The notes: generated by a model from the sequence alone, not told the origin. Shown: positions 32,564-43,660, counted from the first letter of the stretch. The stretch is 64,000 nt of DNA from Carcinoscorpius rotundicauda (GCA_011833715.1 CM022395.1:35375191-35439190); one strand, 5' to 3'. Translations and numbers: made by a program.

Positions 32564-33632
32564 TCAGTGGGATGGATGGAGTTGCATACTTGAAGCTAAT
32601 TTAGGAATTCTTAGCTTTGTGGTTGAAAGTGCCAGCCTGGCATCGTTTGCAACATTCAAGCGAGTCCTCTTTTTTGTTTTCATCCCCAGCACGGTTGAGA
32701 ACCCCTTCTCGCACAGATACGTTGTTGAGAATGATACCAACAACTTCAAGGCTCTCTTGGGCAGAATTGGCGAGTCAGCTAGTTGTGAAATCCAAAAAGA
32801 ATCTGCATTTTGGTTTTGGAATTTGACTTTCAAGGCTACATTTGCTCGCATTGTGATCCACTCCTCCTTTGCAGGGAAATCATCATCACGAATGGCCTCA
32901 TCAGGTACAAAAAAGGGATGAATGATCCACTGAAGACTGGCTGTTTTTAGGTCACTCTCTGGAAAGTAGTGCTGCATGCTTGCTTCAAGCCCCTTCAAAT
33001 GGTCGCTCATCTCTTTGTTTATGATCTGTAAAAGTGATCCAGTATCATAACTATTTTCCTCAACAAACTGGTCTAGGGTGGGAAACTGAGCGATCACTCC
33101 TTTCTCCAAGCATCGAATCCAGAGTCTCAGTTTTCCCAGAAATGCAGTCACAGTGTAATGGGCATCAATAACAGTCGTGTTTTGGCCCTGGAGTTGCAAA
33201 TTATCACTGTTCAACTCCGCAAATATGTCAGCCAAGTAACAAAGTCGAGCAAGCCACTCCTTATCAGTGAACTTGGTCGCAAAAGGAGATTCTTCTTGTT
33301 TCAGAAATTCCTGAAGAGCCGTTCGGAGCTCAATGACTCGACGTACAACCTTGCCTCGTGACAACCAGCGAACATCGGTGTGGTAGAGCAAAACTTGATA
33401 CTGTTCTCCCATTTCCTTGTACAGCTACCTGAATATGCGCGAATTCACATCCCTGGACTTGATGAAATTGACGATTTTCAACACATCTTCAAACACTAAT
33501 TTCAGATTACCAGGCAGGCTTTTTGATCCAAGAGAGTACCGATGAATGATCCAATGATCTACAAAAATTTCTGGATTCACAGCTTGTATGAGGCCCCGTA
33601 ATCCACGATTACGACCCATCATCGACTGAGAC
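32564..33632 (-). pseudogene. hAT transposase, C-terminal part (ZBED/SCAND3-like)
   Basis: This is the C-terminal half of a BED-type hAT transposase, related to the domesticated ZBED5 and SCAND3 proteins. Reading from 33632 down: SMMGRNRGLRGLIQAVNPEI, VKIVNFIKSR-like LKIVNFIKSRDVNSR, one in-frame TAG at 33425-33427, then YHTDVRWLSRGKVVRRVIEL, a long helical middle, and the hATC dimerisation block SFSTTYLCEKGFSTV with the conserved Glu, ending in LRIPKL. Only one nonsense codon breaks this 1 kb, so the insertion is fairly young. The upstream exon is separated by a 270-bp intron-like gap and the nested PLE. Confidence 0.88.
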
Positions 33633-33902
33633 CTAGATTAAAAAAGAAAAACTATTATAGATTGTGTCAGTTAGTCATTCTTACTTATCTTTTGCGTTAT
33701 AATTATATGGTTTTAATTTAATTTAATTTAATTTGGTACTTTAGTATTTCAGTACGACAGGCACGATACTTTTTTGTGAATTATGTATAAAATATTAGCT
33801 ACACTACAGCTACTTGTACAATAAATAAAACTATCTGACTATATGCCATGTAATTCATTGTATTTATACTAATCTAGACTTTATATAAACATCTCTCCCT
33901 AC
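33633..33902 (-). other. Candidate intron of the hAT transposase
   Basis: The 270-bp gap begins GTAGGG (33902) and ends TTTAATCTAG (33633) on the minus strand, between coding blocks that belong together (GLDWIG before, SMMGRN after). The conserved CTDGA catalytic block expected at this point is not readable, so a deletion or insertion rather than a true intron remains possible. Confidence 0.45.
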
Positions 33903-34047
33903 CTGTTGAGCGCTGTTCCAATCCAATCCAATCCTTTCGTGGTAAAGAAACTGTTGATGATATTGAAGATATCTTCTCCCTTCGTGGTTGTCAGCATATC
34001 TTCGCATTATAGGAACTCTTCTTTGATCTTGTCCTGGTGGACGTAAC

Positions 34048-34060
34048 GAACAAACCCAAG
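34048..34060. repeat. 13-bp target site duplication, left copy (PLE 2)
   Basis: GAACAAACCCAAG, matched at 12 of 13 positions by GAACGAACCCAAG at 35702-35714. Removing the PLE and one copy rejoins the hAT coding sequence (LLGFV then RYVHQDKIKEEF). Confidence 0.88.
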
Positions 34061-35701
34061 AATTTTATATGCAAAAACGGCTCGTTTGGGTTCAGAAAAT
34101 ATTTTAAATAGAAGAGCGAGCAACGTTTCGACCTTCTTCGGTCATCGTCAGGTTCACAAAGAAAGAGGTAACTGACCGGAAGCTGACCACATGTTTGGAA
34201 GGGGTTGTGTAACTGAGTGTCGCAATGTAGAGGGCGGGGTTAGATGTTTGAATATATAATTTTATCTATAATATTAATATAGGTATAATGGCGTTCCTTG
34301 ATATTGGTTTATTTTGGGTTTAAGTTGTTGTATAAGTAAGGCTTCTTTAATTTTGCGTTTGTTTATGTTTGTTTCTTTATTTAGTATTTTAGTGTTTTCT
34401 ATGGTTATGTTGTGTCCATTTGACTTGCAGTGTTCGAAAACGTGTGAAGGTGACATTTTATGTTCTTTGAATCTGGTTTCCATTTTTCTACTTGTTTCTC
34501 CAATATAGAAGTCGTGGCAGTTATCACATTGTATTTTATAAATAATGTTGGTGTGGTGTTTGTCAGTGTAGTTCTTAGATAGTATAGACCTTAGTTTTGT
34601 GCCTGGTTTTTGAATAAATTTAGTGTTAACTGGAACGTTATATTATGTTACTATTTTTGCCAAATGTTGGTTATTTGTTTGCTGATGTCAGGAATATATG
34701 GTATACAGCATTATATGGTTTCGTGATTTTTTGATTCGTGAGATATATTTACTTTTGTTGGTTGATTTTGCTTTCTGTCTAGGTGTGTGCGTATAATGTT
34801 TTCTACGGTTTGTGGAGGAAACTTATTGATGTTGATGAAGTATTGTTTTATTTTGTCTAATTCATCGTTAATTTTATCTGGTGAGCATAGTTTTATGGCT
34901 GTGTTTATCTGGTTTCTTAGTATGTTGAGTTTTTGTTTTGTTTCATGTGCTGAGTCCCAAGGAATGTATAGTACAGTATGGGTGATTTCTCGGTGGATTT
35001 CTGTTTTGAATTGTGTGTCGGTTCTTATAATTTTGAGGTTAAGAAATGATATTTCATTGCTTTCTTCCTGTTCACATGTGAAGTTAATGTTGGGATGTAT
35101 AGAGTTAATGTGAGTGAAAAAATTAAGTATGTGTTCTGTAGATTTGAATCCCGAAACCGTGTCATCTACATATCTGTACCAGTATAGTGGTGGATGTAAT
35201 GCTGTATTAATTGCTTGTGTTTCAGTTTGTGTCATAAAAATATTGGCTAGAACTGGTGATACTGGGTTGCCCATGCTTAGGCCATTTGTTTGTATATAGT
35301 TTTGGTTGTTGAACATGAAGTTTGTCTTTATTGTGGTGAATTCTATGAGGGTTGCTAACTGGTTACTGGGAATGTCTATAATTGGGTTAGGGTTTCGGAT
35401 ATAGAGTTCTAAGACTATCTTGCAGGCTTCTGTTGTTGGAACTTCTGTAAAGAGGGATATAACAGGGATAAAATTATATATTCAAACATCTAACCCCGCC
35501 CTCTACATTGCGACACTCAGTTACACAACCCCTTCCAAACATGTGGTCAGCTTCCGGTCAGTTACCTCTTTCTTTGTGAACCTGACGATGACCGAAGAAG
35601 GTCGAAACGTTGTTCGCTCTTCTATTTAAAATATTTTCTGAACCCAAACGAGCCGTTTTTTGCATGTAAAATTCTCAACAAGTGGGTTTCTCGACATCAC
35701 T
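34061..35701 (-). mobile_element. Penelope-like retroelement, copy 2 (5'-truncated, inverted PLTRs)
   Basis: Two roughly 200-bp pseudo-LTRs lie in inverted orientation at the two ends (34068-34265 and about 35463-35665). Each contains GACCGGAAGCTGACCACATG, GGAAGGGGTTGTGTAACTGA and a hammerhead-like motif. Between them is an RT lacking its N-terminal third, followed by a GIY-YIG tail. It sits inside the hAT transposase gene with a 13-bp target duplication, so it is younger than the hAT. The element is closely related to copy 1 at 5119-7363. Confidence 0.93.
34274..35463 (-). pseudogene. PLE reverse transcriptase + GIY-YIG, 5'-truncated
   Basis: On the minus strand the frame starts abruptly at the PLTR junction with ISLFTEVPTTEACK. 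It continues through MFNNQNYIQTNGLSMGNPVS, PVLANIFMTQ, an intact YRYVDDTVSGFKS catalytic box, FTCEQEESNEISFLNLKI and VENIIRTHLDRKQNQPT (open 34711-35316). After frame breaks near 34500-34710 a C..C region and the nuclease part ETRFKEHKMSPSHVFEHCKS to GTPLYLY follow (34274-34483). The fingers region with the LKPDKGNA and CPLRPI blocks seen in copy 1 is absent. The RT would copy element RNA at nuclease-nicked DNA. It is inactive here. Confidence 0.88.
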
Positions 35702-35714
35702 GAACGAACCCAAG
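35702..35714. repeat. 13-bp target site duplication, right copy (PLE 2)
   Basis: GAACGAACCCAAG, paired with 34048-34060. Confidence 0.88.
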
Positions 35715-35719
35715 GAGAA

Positions 35720-36278
35720 CAGCACAACTGGCTACGTCACACGATTAATCAAATTGCAAGGAGAATTTGCTATATGAGCTTTCCTTGATATCTGTTGTAA
35801 CTTGGGACAGAATATCTGATGCCATGTCATCGACTCGTCAGCGGATTGTGTTGTTTGATAGAGATATGACACTCAGTTTCTTCACTTGATCCTCCCCACA
35901 TACCTTGCTTACCATCTCGTATGCACAAGGCATAATCAGATTCTCTGCAATGGTGTGGCATTTTTGTTTTTCGGCAACTTTATATGCAACAAAGTAAGAT
36001 GCTTCGACCGCAGCTTGAAGCTTTTGGGCTTGAACTCCAGATGAACCGAACTGGATATTCTTCAGTGCTACAGCCCGGCGCTGAAAATAAGCCTGATCCT
36101 CATTTTGAAGATTTGGATTGCACTTCTGGAGGTGAGCTGAGAGTTTTGATGGCTTGAGGCTTTCATTTGTCAACACTTTGTGACATACTAAACATTGTGG
36201 CCGATCCTCTCCACCAGAAGGTAAATTCACAAAGCCATAGCGAAGAAAGGCGTCAGAGTAGGTGCGCTTTTTAGACAT
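35720..36278 (-). pseudogene. hAT transposase, N-terminal part with BED zinc finger
   Basis: The start at ATG 36278 gives MSKKRTYSDAFLRYGFVNL. A BED-type zinc finger follows, with C-L-V-C and then H-L-Q-K-C ligands around KVLTNESLKPSKLSA. Next come AVEASYFVAYKVAEKQK and a LIMPCAYEMVSKVCGED block, and a TGA at about 35838. Beyond the stop, the family continues as VDDMASDILSQVTTDIKESS, another stop, and SCDVASCAVLLGFV, where the PLE is inserted. The BED finger normally binds the transposon ends. Two nonsense codons make this a pseudogene. Confidence 0.88.
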
Positions 36279-37270
36279 TTTATTGTTTAATCTGTAGAAA
36301 AAGAAAAAGAAAAAACTGCATAAAAAGTGTGAACAATGTGAACTTATTATTTATTTTTATGGCATTCTAGATAGCATTAAAAGAGCTTATTCAGCATAGG
36401 AATGATGTAGTAGTAGGTAAATACTAACTATACTGCACAGGGCAGTACACATACATACCAGGTTTTGTCTACCTCGGCTGATGCTCACATAGAAACTGAC
36501 AGTGTGAAATAGAGGCAACCTCAGGCAGTGAGTGACACGTCGATGAGTCATCAGGGTGACTGAGTGACTTGTGTTCTGAAGCATACTTGTCAAAATACTT
36601 TTAGGTTACCACACACTTAGATACATATTTTTTTCTTTTCTACTACTGTATATTAGTTTTTGATGTTTATTGTTATTTGGTTTAACTTTATTACATACTT
36701 AAAATAGGTTTAATTTACAACTTTGCATACTAAGACCAAGTTAACATTAATCCTAATACCAGCTACCTCAATGTTTTCTTGATTTTCAGAATTTTAACTT
36801 TTTTTCTGTCACCCCTCCATTACCACCAATAAATTATTAAATTACTCCCAGTTTGAGAACCACTGCTGTGGGACCTTGACATAAAACGCCTCATATGTCC
36901 ACAAGAAGAACTAAATGATCTAATCCGTAACTTTTTTCCATTAAAGCAACATGGAGAACTTTATGGCTATCATTTACAGCAATGGACTTTATTAAGCGCA
37001 GGAATAAGAGATTCAGTTTACTAAAGTCGCCATAAAAGACTTACTCTTCACTACATCATGTATGATAATTTGTGTTTCTGTACGTATGTTGATGCACTAA
37101 TGGAGTAAGTAGGTACTAAGCACCATTTTCAAAAACGGAGACTTTTTATCAACTCATTTAAAGTTAATCTGAAAGCTGTGAATCTGTAACAGTGGAAACA
37201 CTAAGCCATCGCATTTGCTTTCTCGTTCTATGAACATGACAGAAACTCATTGAAGCACGCACATTATACA

Positions 37271-37715
37271 TTCATAAATATAATTTTTAATGAATAAATA
37301 AAGTTATTAAAGGAAAAATAGCTATTTTCACAATATATAAAAAAGATTATTAATAAACTTATCATAACTCGAAAACTTCAGGTTATCAGTAATTTTCAAC
37401 ATGATTTTTAGAATTAGCATCGTCAAATTATTTAGCAGAAGTTGTATGTTTTCAAATGTTAGAAACAAAAGCTGTTGGTCACTGTTATCAGCTAACCTTT
37501 TGTTTAACATAATGTATTAAAGCCCGAACAGGCTCAGACGTTATTTTCGAATGAAATAGAATAAAACTAGATTTAGATGCGTAAGCATATTTTTGAGAAA
37601 GTATGCTGAACTCTAATTAATACGACCATATTGGTCCTTTTGAAGATCCAACTAAGCAGCGAGCTAAACCTTCTGGCATGATGTGCTCGTCATTTTGCTG
37701 GCAGTTTGTGACTGT
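37271..37715. other. Unassigned AT-rich stretch
   Basis: Nothing recognised. Confidence 0.4.
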
Positions 37716-37999
37716 AATTTTTGTTTCTTTATATTTGAAGTTCGCACAAAGCTACTCGAGAGCTATCTGTGCTAGCCATCCCTAATTTATCAGTGTAAGA
37801 CTAGAGGGAAGGCAGCTAGTCATTACCACCCACCACCAACTCTTGGGCTACTCTTTTACCAACGAATAGTGGGACTGACCATTACATTATAACGCCCCCA
37901 CGGCTGAAAGAGCAAGCATGTTTGGCGCGACGGGGATGCAAACCCGCAACCCTCAGATTACGAGTCACACGCCTTAACACACTTGGCCATGCCGGGCCC
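37716..37999 (-). mobile_element. SINE family 1 copy, full length
   Basis: Reverse complement from tail (TTTGAAGTTCGCACAAAGCT) to head (CTTGGCCATGCCGGGCCC). The flanks TGTGACTGT (37707) and TGTGATTGT (38000) are a probable target duplication with one mismatch. Confidence 0.92.
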
Positions 38000-38287
38000 T
38001 GTGATTGTTATCAATTATATTTTTATAATAGAATATTGTTAGACTTCTTGTATTTTAACATTGTTTATTTGGTTCCTGGGGGTTTCTTTTCTCTGAAGAT
38101 AATATTGTACTTGTATAAAACGATCTATCTATCTATATATATATATAATAGCCAAATACGTGTTTCTTTGTCACGCTCTGTATCTCCTGCAATGTTAATC
38201 GTACAATATATAAATATATCACATATTTTCAAAAGGAAAGTTGTTCATTTTATTTTCACTTCGCACCAATACCTACATCGATAGATT

Positions 38288-38388
38288 GTATTGAAGCACA
38301 GAACTACTCTTTGCTCTGCCTACCGCCGGTATCGAAACGCTGTTTCTAGTGGTTTGAGTCTGTAGACATACTGCTGTGCCACTTGGAA
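38288..38388 (-). mobile_element. SINE family 2 copy, diverged
   Basis: Reverse-complement order: GAAGCACAGAACTACTC, CTTTGCTCTGCCTACCGCCG, GTATCGAAACGCTGTTTCTA, AGACATACTGCTGTGCCACT. Confidence 0.72.
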
Positions 38389-38587
38389 CCGTCTGTATCG
38401 ATCCGTCATTTTTCGTATATGATAAATGGTCAATCTGACGAAAAAAATTATAAGAAACAGAAATATTTCTTTTTCTGAGAAAATTTCACTGAAATACAGA
38501 ACTTCCTATGTCGACTTATTGAAAGAAATATTTCGAAGATAGAAGCGTAAAAGGAAAACATAAAAAGGGAAAAATTGTTTTTCGGTT

Positions 38588-39140
38588 TATATATATATGT
38601 GAGTGTGTGTGTTTCATACAGTATTTTATATATATGTGTGTGTGTGTTTCATACAGCATTATATATATGTGGGTGTGTTTTCATACAGTATTATATATAT
38701 ATGTGTGTGTGTGTGTGTGTTTCATACACTATTTTATATATATGTGTGTGTGTTTCATACAGTATTATATATATGTGGGTGTGTTTTCATACAGTATTAT
38801 ATATATATATGTGTGTGTGTGTGTTTCATACACTATTTTATATATATGTGTGTGTGTTTCATACAGCATTATATATATGTGCGTTTATTTCCTGCAGTAT
38901 TTTATATAAATATATATGTGTATTTCATACAGTATTATATATATATGTCAGTGTGTTTCATACAGTATATTATATATAGATATGTGTGTGTGTTTTTCAT
39001 ACAGTATTATATATATATGTATATGTGTGTGTTTCATATATATACATGTGTGTGTGTTTCATACAGTATTATATATATATGTATATGTGTGTGTTTCATA
39101 CAGTATTATACATATACATGTGTGTGTGTTTCATATAGGT
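38588..39140 (+). repeat. (TA)n/(TG)n compound minisatellite
   Basis: About fourteen units of roughly 30-60 bp, each built as (TA)n-(TG)n followed by TTTCATACAGTATT or a close variant. Because the units lack stops, all three forward frames stay open over long stretches and give repetitive YICVCVF-type translations. These are not proteins. Confidence 0.95.
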
Positions 39141-39446
39141 TGAATGAACATTTTATTTTTGTCCATCATTATTTTAGGAAACTTAGTGCTAATTATTTCC
39201 ACAGAAACTAGTTCATCCGTTATGCTTTAAAATTTCATTCCTTATCTGTGCACGTGCACATAATTTGCTTCACAAAGACAGTAAATAAAATTCCGAACTA
39301 CCTATCATAGGTAGAATTTTGTGTACATTTAGATGATTAATAAGAAGTAAAATACACAGTTAGATACAACCTTTAGTTTTTATTTTCGTTGTGTTTATTG
39401 TTTTATTTTTGTTTATTATAAGTTTCGACTTCCTTATCTTCACAAT

Positions 39447-39570
39447 GACTCCCAACCACACAACGGTGTGTCTGTGAACTTCCAACGCTAGAAATCAGGT
39501 TTCAATACTCGTGGTGGGTAGAGTACAGATGGCGCATTGTGTAATTTTGTGCTTAACTTTAAACAAAACT
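39447..39570 (+). mobile_element. SINE family 2 copy, diverged
   Basis: CTCCCAACCACACAACGGTG, CCAACGCTAGAAATCAGGTT, CGTGGTGGGTAGAGTACAGA, TTTGTGCTTAACTTTAAAC in family order. Confidence 0.75.
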
Positions 39571-40249
39571 GAATTTCAGTCTTCCTTGTTTGTATTGGTT
39601 TTTCATTAGTCAGGAACTTTAAATTCTGATCTTCGATATTTGTTATAAGCCCGCCCTGCCCCCTAGTAAGAAGTAAATGCAATCTACGCTCTACTTCACT
39701 AGTTTCTTTTTCCGCCACACTTTTCCTGAAAACTGAACATGATGACGTATTTAATCAAATGTTTGTCTATTTGTTGAGCTTGTTATAAAAATCTAGTTGT
39801 GGAATACTGAATAAATTATCGTGCACTTCTGAACTCCCCACTAGTAGTTTCTTAAATATTTATCCAGTAGGTATGATTATAGCGTCAGTTTATTCACTTG
39901 CAAATCAAAACACATATAGATAATGTCAGAGCACAAGTTACTACAAACTTATTGTAGAACTATTAAAGGTACCAGGCAATACTGGGCTAAAAAAGTAATT
40001 CTAAAAATGAGGCCATAAACCACCCTCTTCCATTATTTTGAATTGTAACAACCGAACCGAATGTTAAACGCAAAAGTAGTTGTACTGCAATTGGAGTTAA
40101 AAATCACTTTCCTTTGACATTGGATTCACGTATTAACGTTACACGTGATAATCTCACTCAATTAAACCCTTATTGTTTATCCATTTAAACTCGGAATTTG
40201 AAATAGTCACTTTCAATTCTCTGAGAAATTTCATTGAAATCGGTTCCGT
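39571..40249. other. Unassigned AT-rich stretch
   Basis: Nothing recognised. Confidence 0.4.
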
Positions 40250-40260
40250 TAACTCTTCGA

Positions 40261-40384
40261 GCCCCCCAGTGGCTCAGCGGTATGTCTGCGGACTTACATG
40301 CTAAAATCCGGGTTTCGATACCCGTGGTGGGCAGAGCACAGATAGCCCATTGTGTAGCTTTGTGCTTAATTCAAAACAAAAAAA
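40261..40384 (+). mobile_element. SINE family 2 copy, young, with TSD
   Basis: Consensus-like from GCCCCCCAGTGGCTCAGCGG to TTAATTCAAAACAAAAAAA. A 10-bp duplication TAACTCTTCG flanks it (40250-40259 and 40385-40394). Confidence 0.93.
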
Positions 40385-40615
40385 TAACTCTTCGTAAAAA
40401 CTTGCTATACCACACAAATGAGAAATGTTGTTAATTTGTTGTATCTTTTATTATATAACACAAAAATATCTAAAGCTGTATTCTTTTAGAACTCATTTGA
40501 CGATATCTGTTGAAATATAATGCAAAGTCCTAATTAACACTGGTCTTTTGTAAATATTTGAACTTTTCGTGATTTTAGTTACGTTTTATCACAAAAAATG
40601 TCGTGAACCTGATGT

Positions 40616-40890
40616 TTGTTTGTTTTTTGAATTTCGCACAAAGCTATTCAAGGGCTATCTATGCTAGCCGTCCTTAATTTAGCAGTGTAAGACAAGAGGG
40701 AAGGCAGCTAGTCATCACCACCCACCGCCAACTCATGGGCTACTCTTTTACAAACGAATAGTGGGATTGACCGTCACATTATAACGACTCCACTGCTGAA
40801 AAGGCGAGCAGGTGTGGCGCGACCGGGATTTGAACCCGCGATCCTCAGATTACGAGTCGAACGTCTTAACTCACCTAGCCATGCCGGGCC
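40616..40890 (-). mobile_element. SINE family 1 copy, full length
   Basis: Reverse complement from tail (TTTGAATTTCGCACAAAGCT) to head (CCTAGCCATGCCGGGCC), with B box CGGGATTTGAACCCGCGATC. It lies directly before a CR1 3' fragment. Confidence 0.93.
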
Positions 40891-40893
40891 ATG

Positions 40894-41340
40894 AGAGACT
40901 AAAATCTCTAAACTTGTTTCACCTTGAAAAAAAAAAAAGAGTTCGAGGAAATCTGATTGAGATGTTTAAGATTGTAACGGGAATTAGTGGTGTTTTTTCA
41001 TACTTAACGGCGATAATAGTAGGACTAGAGGACACAAATATAAATTTTAGCAAAGTAGAAATCGTCTTCAGTTAAAATAGCTTTGTTTTTCTTATGGGCT
41101 GATCAACTTTGGAATGGGTTGCCTTCAGGTGTTGTGAAGACCGTATATTTAAGTGAGTTTAAGAGAACGCTTGATAAGAATATGAATGATAAGGGCTGGC
41201 GTTAAAAGTTTTATAAAATTTATTTATTTAATAGTTTTAGCTTAGTTAAGAGGATAGGACAGCAGAAATGGACCAATAGTTTTCATGTTATCTCTAAACA
41301 TTATACTGTGTTATTGAGAAAAATGTACATAAGGTTGTAG
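40894..41340 (+). mobile_element. CR1-like LINE 3' end
   Basis: Reads RLKSLNLFHLEKKK then RVRGNLIEMFKIVTG (40895-40985), the C-terminal end of CR1-type RT proteins. A diverged continuation and a 3' untranslated region follow, resembling 11290-11655 (for example TGGACTAATAAGTCCCATAT there and TGGACCAATAGTTTTCATGT here). It is strongly 5'-truncated, as is usual for LINEs. Confidence 0.8.
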
Positions 41341-42342
41341 AACCATTTATACTGTGGTATTGAAAATTAAAAGCATTTCTCCTAAATTAAAAATGAATAA
41401 ATAATTTTTTTTAGAAAAATAATAACGACAGAAAACCGAATAGTGTATAATAAACTACACAAGTATGATGAAGCCCTAGTTTTCATTAAACAGAAGTTGT
41501 TTCTTTCCTACACGTCACGTAATACAAGTTATATTTTTATAATACAACATAGAATGACCTCAGTCTTCGTGTAATTTTTCTTTGTAAAAAGCTTTTTTTA
41601 TATAAAAAGCCACTGGTCATCGAACGATGATTTTCAGACCTGGATATAAAATGTAGATGTTTTAACAATAAAAGTGAAGCATGCATAAAACTTGAATACG
41701 CATCTGTAAAATGTATTTCTTAATATTGACCTGGTCAAGAAATCGTTCATATTTCTATCATTAAAGTATAGATAAAAATAAAATATATCACATCTGAAAG
41801 TGAAACTTTTCATAATATGCTAACATCGATTTTCATGATAATAAAATATTTTATTAAGAAAAATAGTAGAAAAATTGCATAAAAATTTATAAAACAAATA
41901 ACACGTTCTTCAATAAAACATGACACTATTTCTTCAAATATATACCGAATGAATGTCCTAACTTATTAGAATTTTCCATGTGACTGGAGGCAGTGCCACG
42001 ATGCAGTTTCGCCTTTAATAAAAACCCTTAGTCGTACAGAAGTGTTTCTTTCAACAATCTATAACGCATTCTTCAACTAACAGAAAACTTATTGAAATAT
42101 CGTTTATTTTAATCAGTGATTTGCATTACATTCCCTTGACAACAAGATTTGTTTCTTAAATAGTCTCACTAAACAGTAACAATAAGCTTTCAGAAATACT
42201 TCTGGCACTATTGTAAATGGCAGGGTATTTTCTGAATATTATTTAACTGAAATAAGTAACAAAAAATTATTATACGTTAGTTTAGTTTATTCATTTAGAG
42301 ATAAAAATAATATGTTGTTATCTTTACTTTACAATACAAAAT
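41341..42342. other. Unassigned AT-rich stretch
   Basis: Nothing recognised. Confidence 0.4.
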
Positions 42343-42601
42343 GTAGGCCAAGCGTGTTAAGGCGTTCGACTCGTAATCGGAGGATCGCGGATTCGAATCC
42401 CGGTCGCACAAAACATGCTCGCCCTTTCAACCATGGATGCGTTATAATGTTACCGCCAATCCCAATATTCGTTGATAAAAGAGTTGGCGGTGGGTGGTGA
42501 TGACTAGCTGCCTTCCCTCTATTCTTACACTGCTAAATTAGGGACAGCTAGCACAGATAGCCCTCGAATAGCTTTGTGCAAAATTTAAAACAAACAAAGC
42601 A
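42343..42601 (+). mobile_element. SINE family 1 copy
   Basis: GTAGGCCAAGCGTGTTAAGG, GACTCGTAATCGGAGGATCG, GGATTCGAATCCCGGTCGCA, standard body, tail TGCAAAATTTAAAACAAACA. The GAGTAGCCCAA block is deleted. Confidence 0.9.
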
Positions 42602-42829
42602 AACTATACAAAATGTAAAAATTGCTCCATTTTGAATCTAACAGGAGAACCTTTTGCGTGAAAAAACATATAATAGAAACTTAACTAATGACCATCTCTG
42701 TTACCATCTTTTGCTAACATTATGACATAACATAACGTTCAAGGACAACAGAACTGTTGATACATTTCGACTGTTCCATCCTCTAAATGAAACTAAAACT
42801 ATTAAATTAAAACAAATTTTAAAAACAGT

Positions 42830-43385
42830 CCTTTTCATTCATATATCTGACAAACTTTCTTTTAAACTCATTTCACAACATCCGAAGGCAATCCATTCCA
42901 TTGATCAACCATCTTATATGAAAAATAAAATTATCTTAGCTGAAAACGGTTTTTACCTTGTCTAAATTTACGTTCGTGTTATAAATTCTTTCTTTTAAGT
43001 AGAAAATACGTTCCTGCACCAACATTATCAACTTCTTTTATAAGCTTAAACACTTCAATCAGATCTCCTCTTTCTTTCTTCAAGAGAAAAAAAGTTTAAG
43101 CTCCTTAATCTCTCCTTATATGACAACCCTCTCTATCCCATGTACCATTTCACTAACCTCCTCTGAACTCTTTCAAGCAATTCAATGACTTTCCTAAGGA
43201 AAGGAGCCCAAGCCTGAACACAATACCCCAAATATGCTGTAACCAATAATCTGTACACTGAAACTATAATATCTTTAGACATATATTCACTTTTTCTGCA
43301 GATATAACATAAAATCCTATGTACCCTATCACTAGCAACAGCACATTGCTTGGGAGGCTTTAGAGACTAACCAACCAATACACCA
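42830..43385 (-). mobile_element. CR1-like LINE 3' end (second subfamily)
   Basis: On the minus strand the RT C-terminal order can be read: KPPKQCAVASDRVHRILCYI, then SKDIIVSVYRLLVTAYLGYC, QAWAPFLRKVIELLERVQ, SYKERL, IEVFKLIKEVDNVGAG and WNGLPSDVV, in broken frames. It differs from the copies at 10.1 and 40.9 kb, so it represents another CR1-type subfamily. Confidence 0.78.
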
Positions 43386-43391
43386 AAATCA

Positions 43392-43642
43392 TTTTAAGGA
43401 ACTTGACTCGTAACCCGAGAGTCGCGGGTTCGAATCCCCGTCCCACCAAACATACTCGCCCTTTCAGCCGTGGGAGCGTTATAATGTGACGGTCAATCCC
43501 TCTATTCATTGGTAAAAGAGTAGCTCAAGAGTTGGTGGTAGGTGATGATGACCAGCTGCCTTCTCTCTAGTCTTACACTACTAAATTAGGGAAGGTTAGC
43601 GCAGATAGCCCTCTCGAAGCGAAATTCAAAACAAACCAAACC
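43392..43642 (+). mobile_element. SINE family 1 copy, 5' truncated
   Basis: Starts at the anticodon arm (ACTTGACTCGTAACCCGAGA), with B box GGGTTCGAATCCCC and standard body to GAAATTCAAAACAAACC. It abuts the CR1 fragment. Confidence 0.9.
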
Positions 43643-43660
43643 TGATGCAGGGCTACCTTT

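Larger units (their letters stand above)
32327..36865 (-). mobile_element. hAT transposon (BED-finger type) with nested PLE
   Basis: The ends are inverted repeats of hAT type: CAGTGGTTCCCAAACTTTTT at the left and CAGTGGTTCTCAAACTGGG as the complement of the right end. The flanking 8-mers ATGTTGGA (32319-32326) and CTGTGGGA (36866-36873) match at 6 of 8 positions. Inside, the minus strand encodes a BED zinc finger N-terminus and a hAT dimerisation C-terminus, split by a Penelope-like element (34061-35701). Confidence 0.92.
32095..37270 (+). pseudogene. Multi-copy protein element, copy A (split by a hAT insertion)
   Basis: A decayed coding sequence lies on both sides of the hAT transposon. The left part (about 32095-32326) reads GYLKKTKQYIKYPNIASSLK, then LLVPYPPANWETEELP. 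The right part (36866-37270) reads PQEELNDLIRNFFPLKQHGE, LQQWTLLSAGIRDSVY, then a VDALME and RRLFINSFKVNLKAV-like run in broken frames. I know this as a protein of unknown function repeated many times in arthropod genomes; the family match is from memory. The same blocks occur in copy B (56870-58860). Function unknown. Confidence 0.7.

Noticed and set aside
32617..33361. Plus-strand open frames over the hAT region
   Set aside because: Antisense shadows of the conserved minus-strand transposase.
34787..35299. Plus-strand open frames over PLE 2
   Set aside because: Antisense shadows of the minus-strand RT, which has the YVDD box.
35420..35629. Open frame nearly identical to one at 5849-6049 on the other strand
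   Set aside because: Both are readings of the PLE pseudo-LTR and its RT junction in the antisense direction, not a conserved protein.
38575..39211. Several long overlapping open frames rich in Cys, Val, Tyr and Ile
   Set aside because: Produced by the stop-free (TA)n/(TG)n minisatellite; open in three frames at once.
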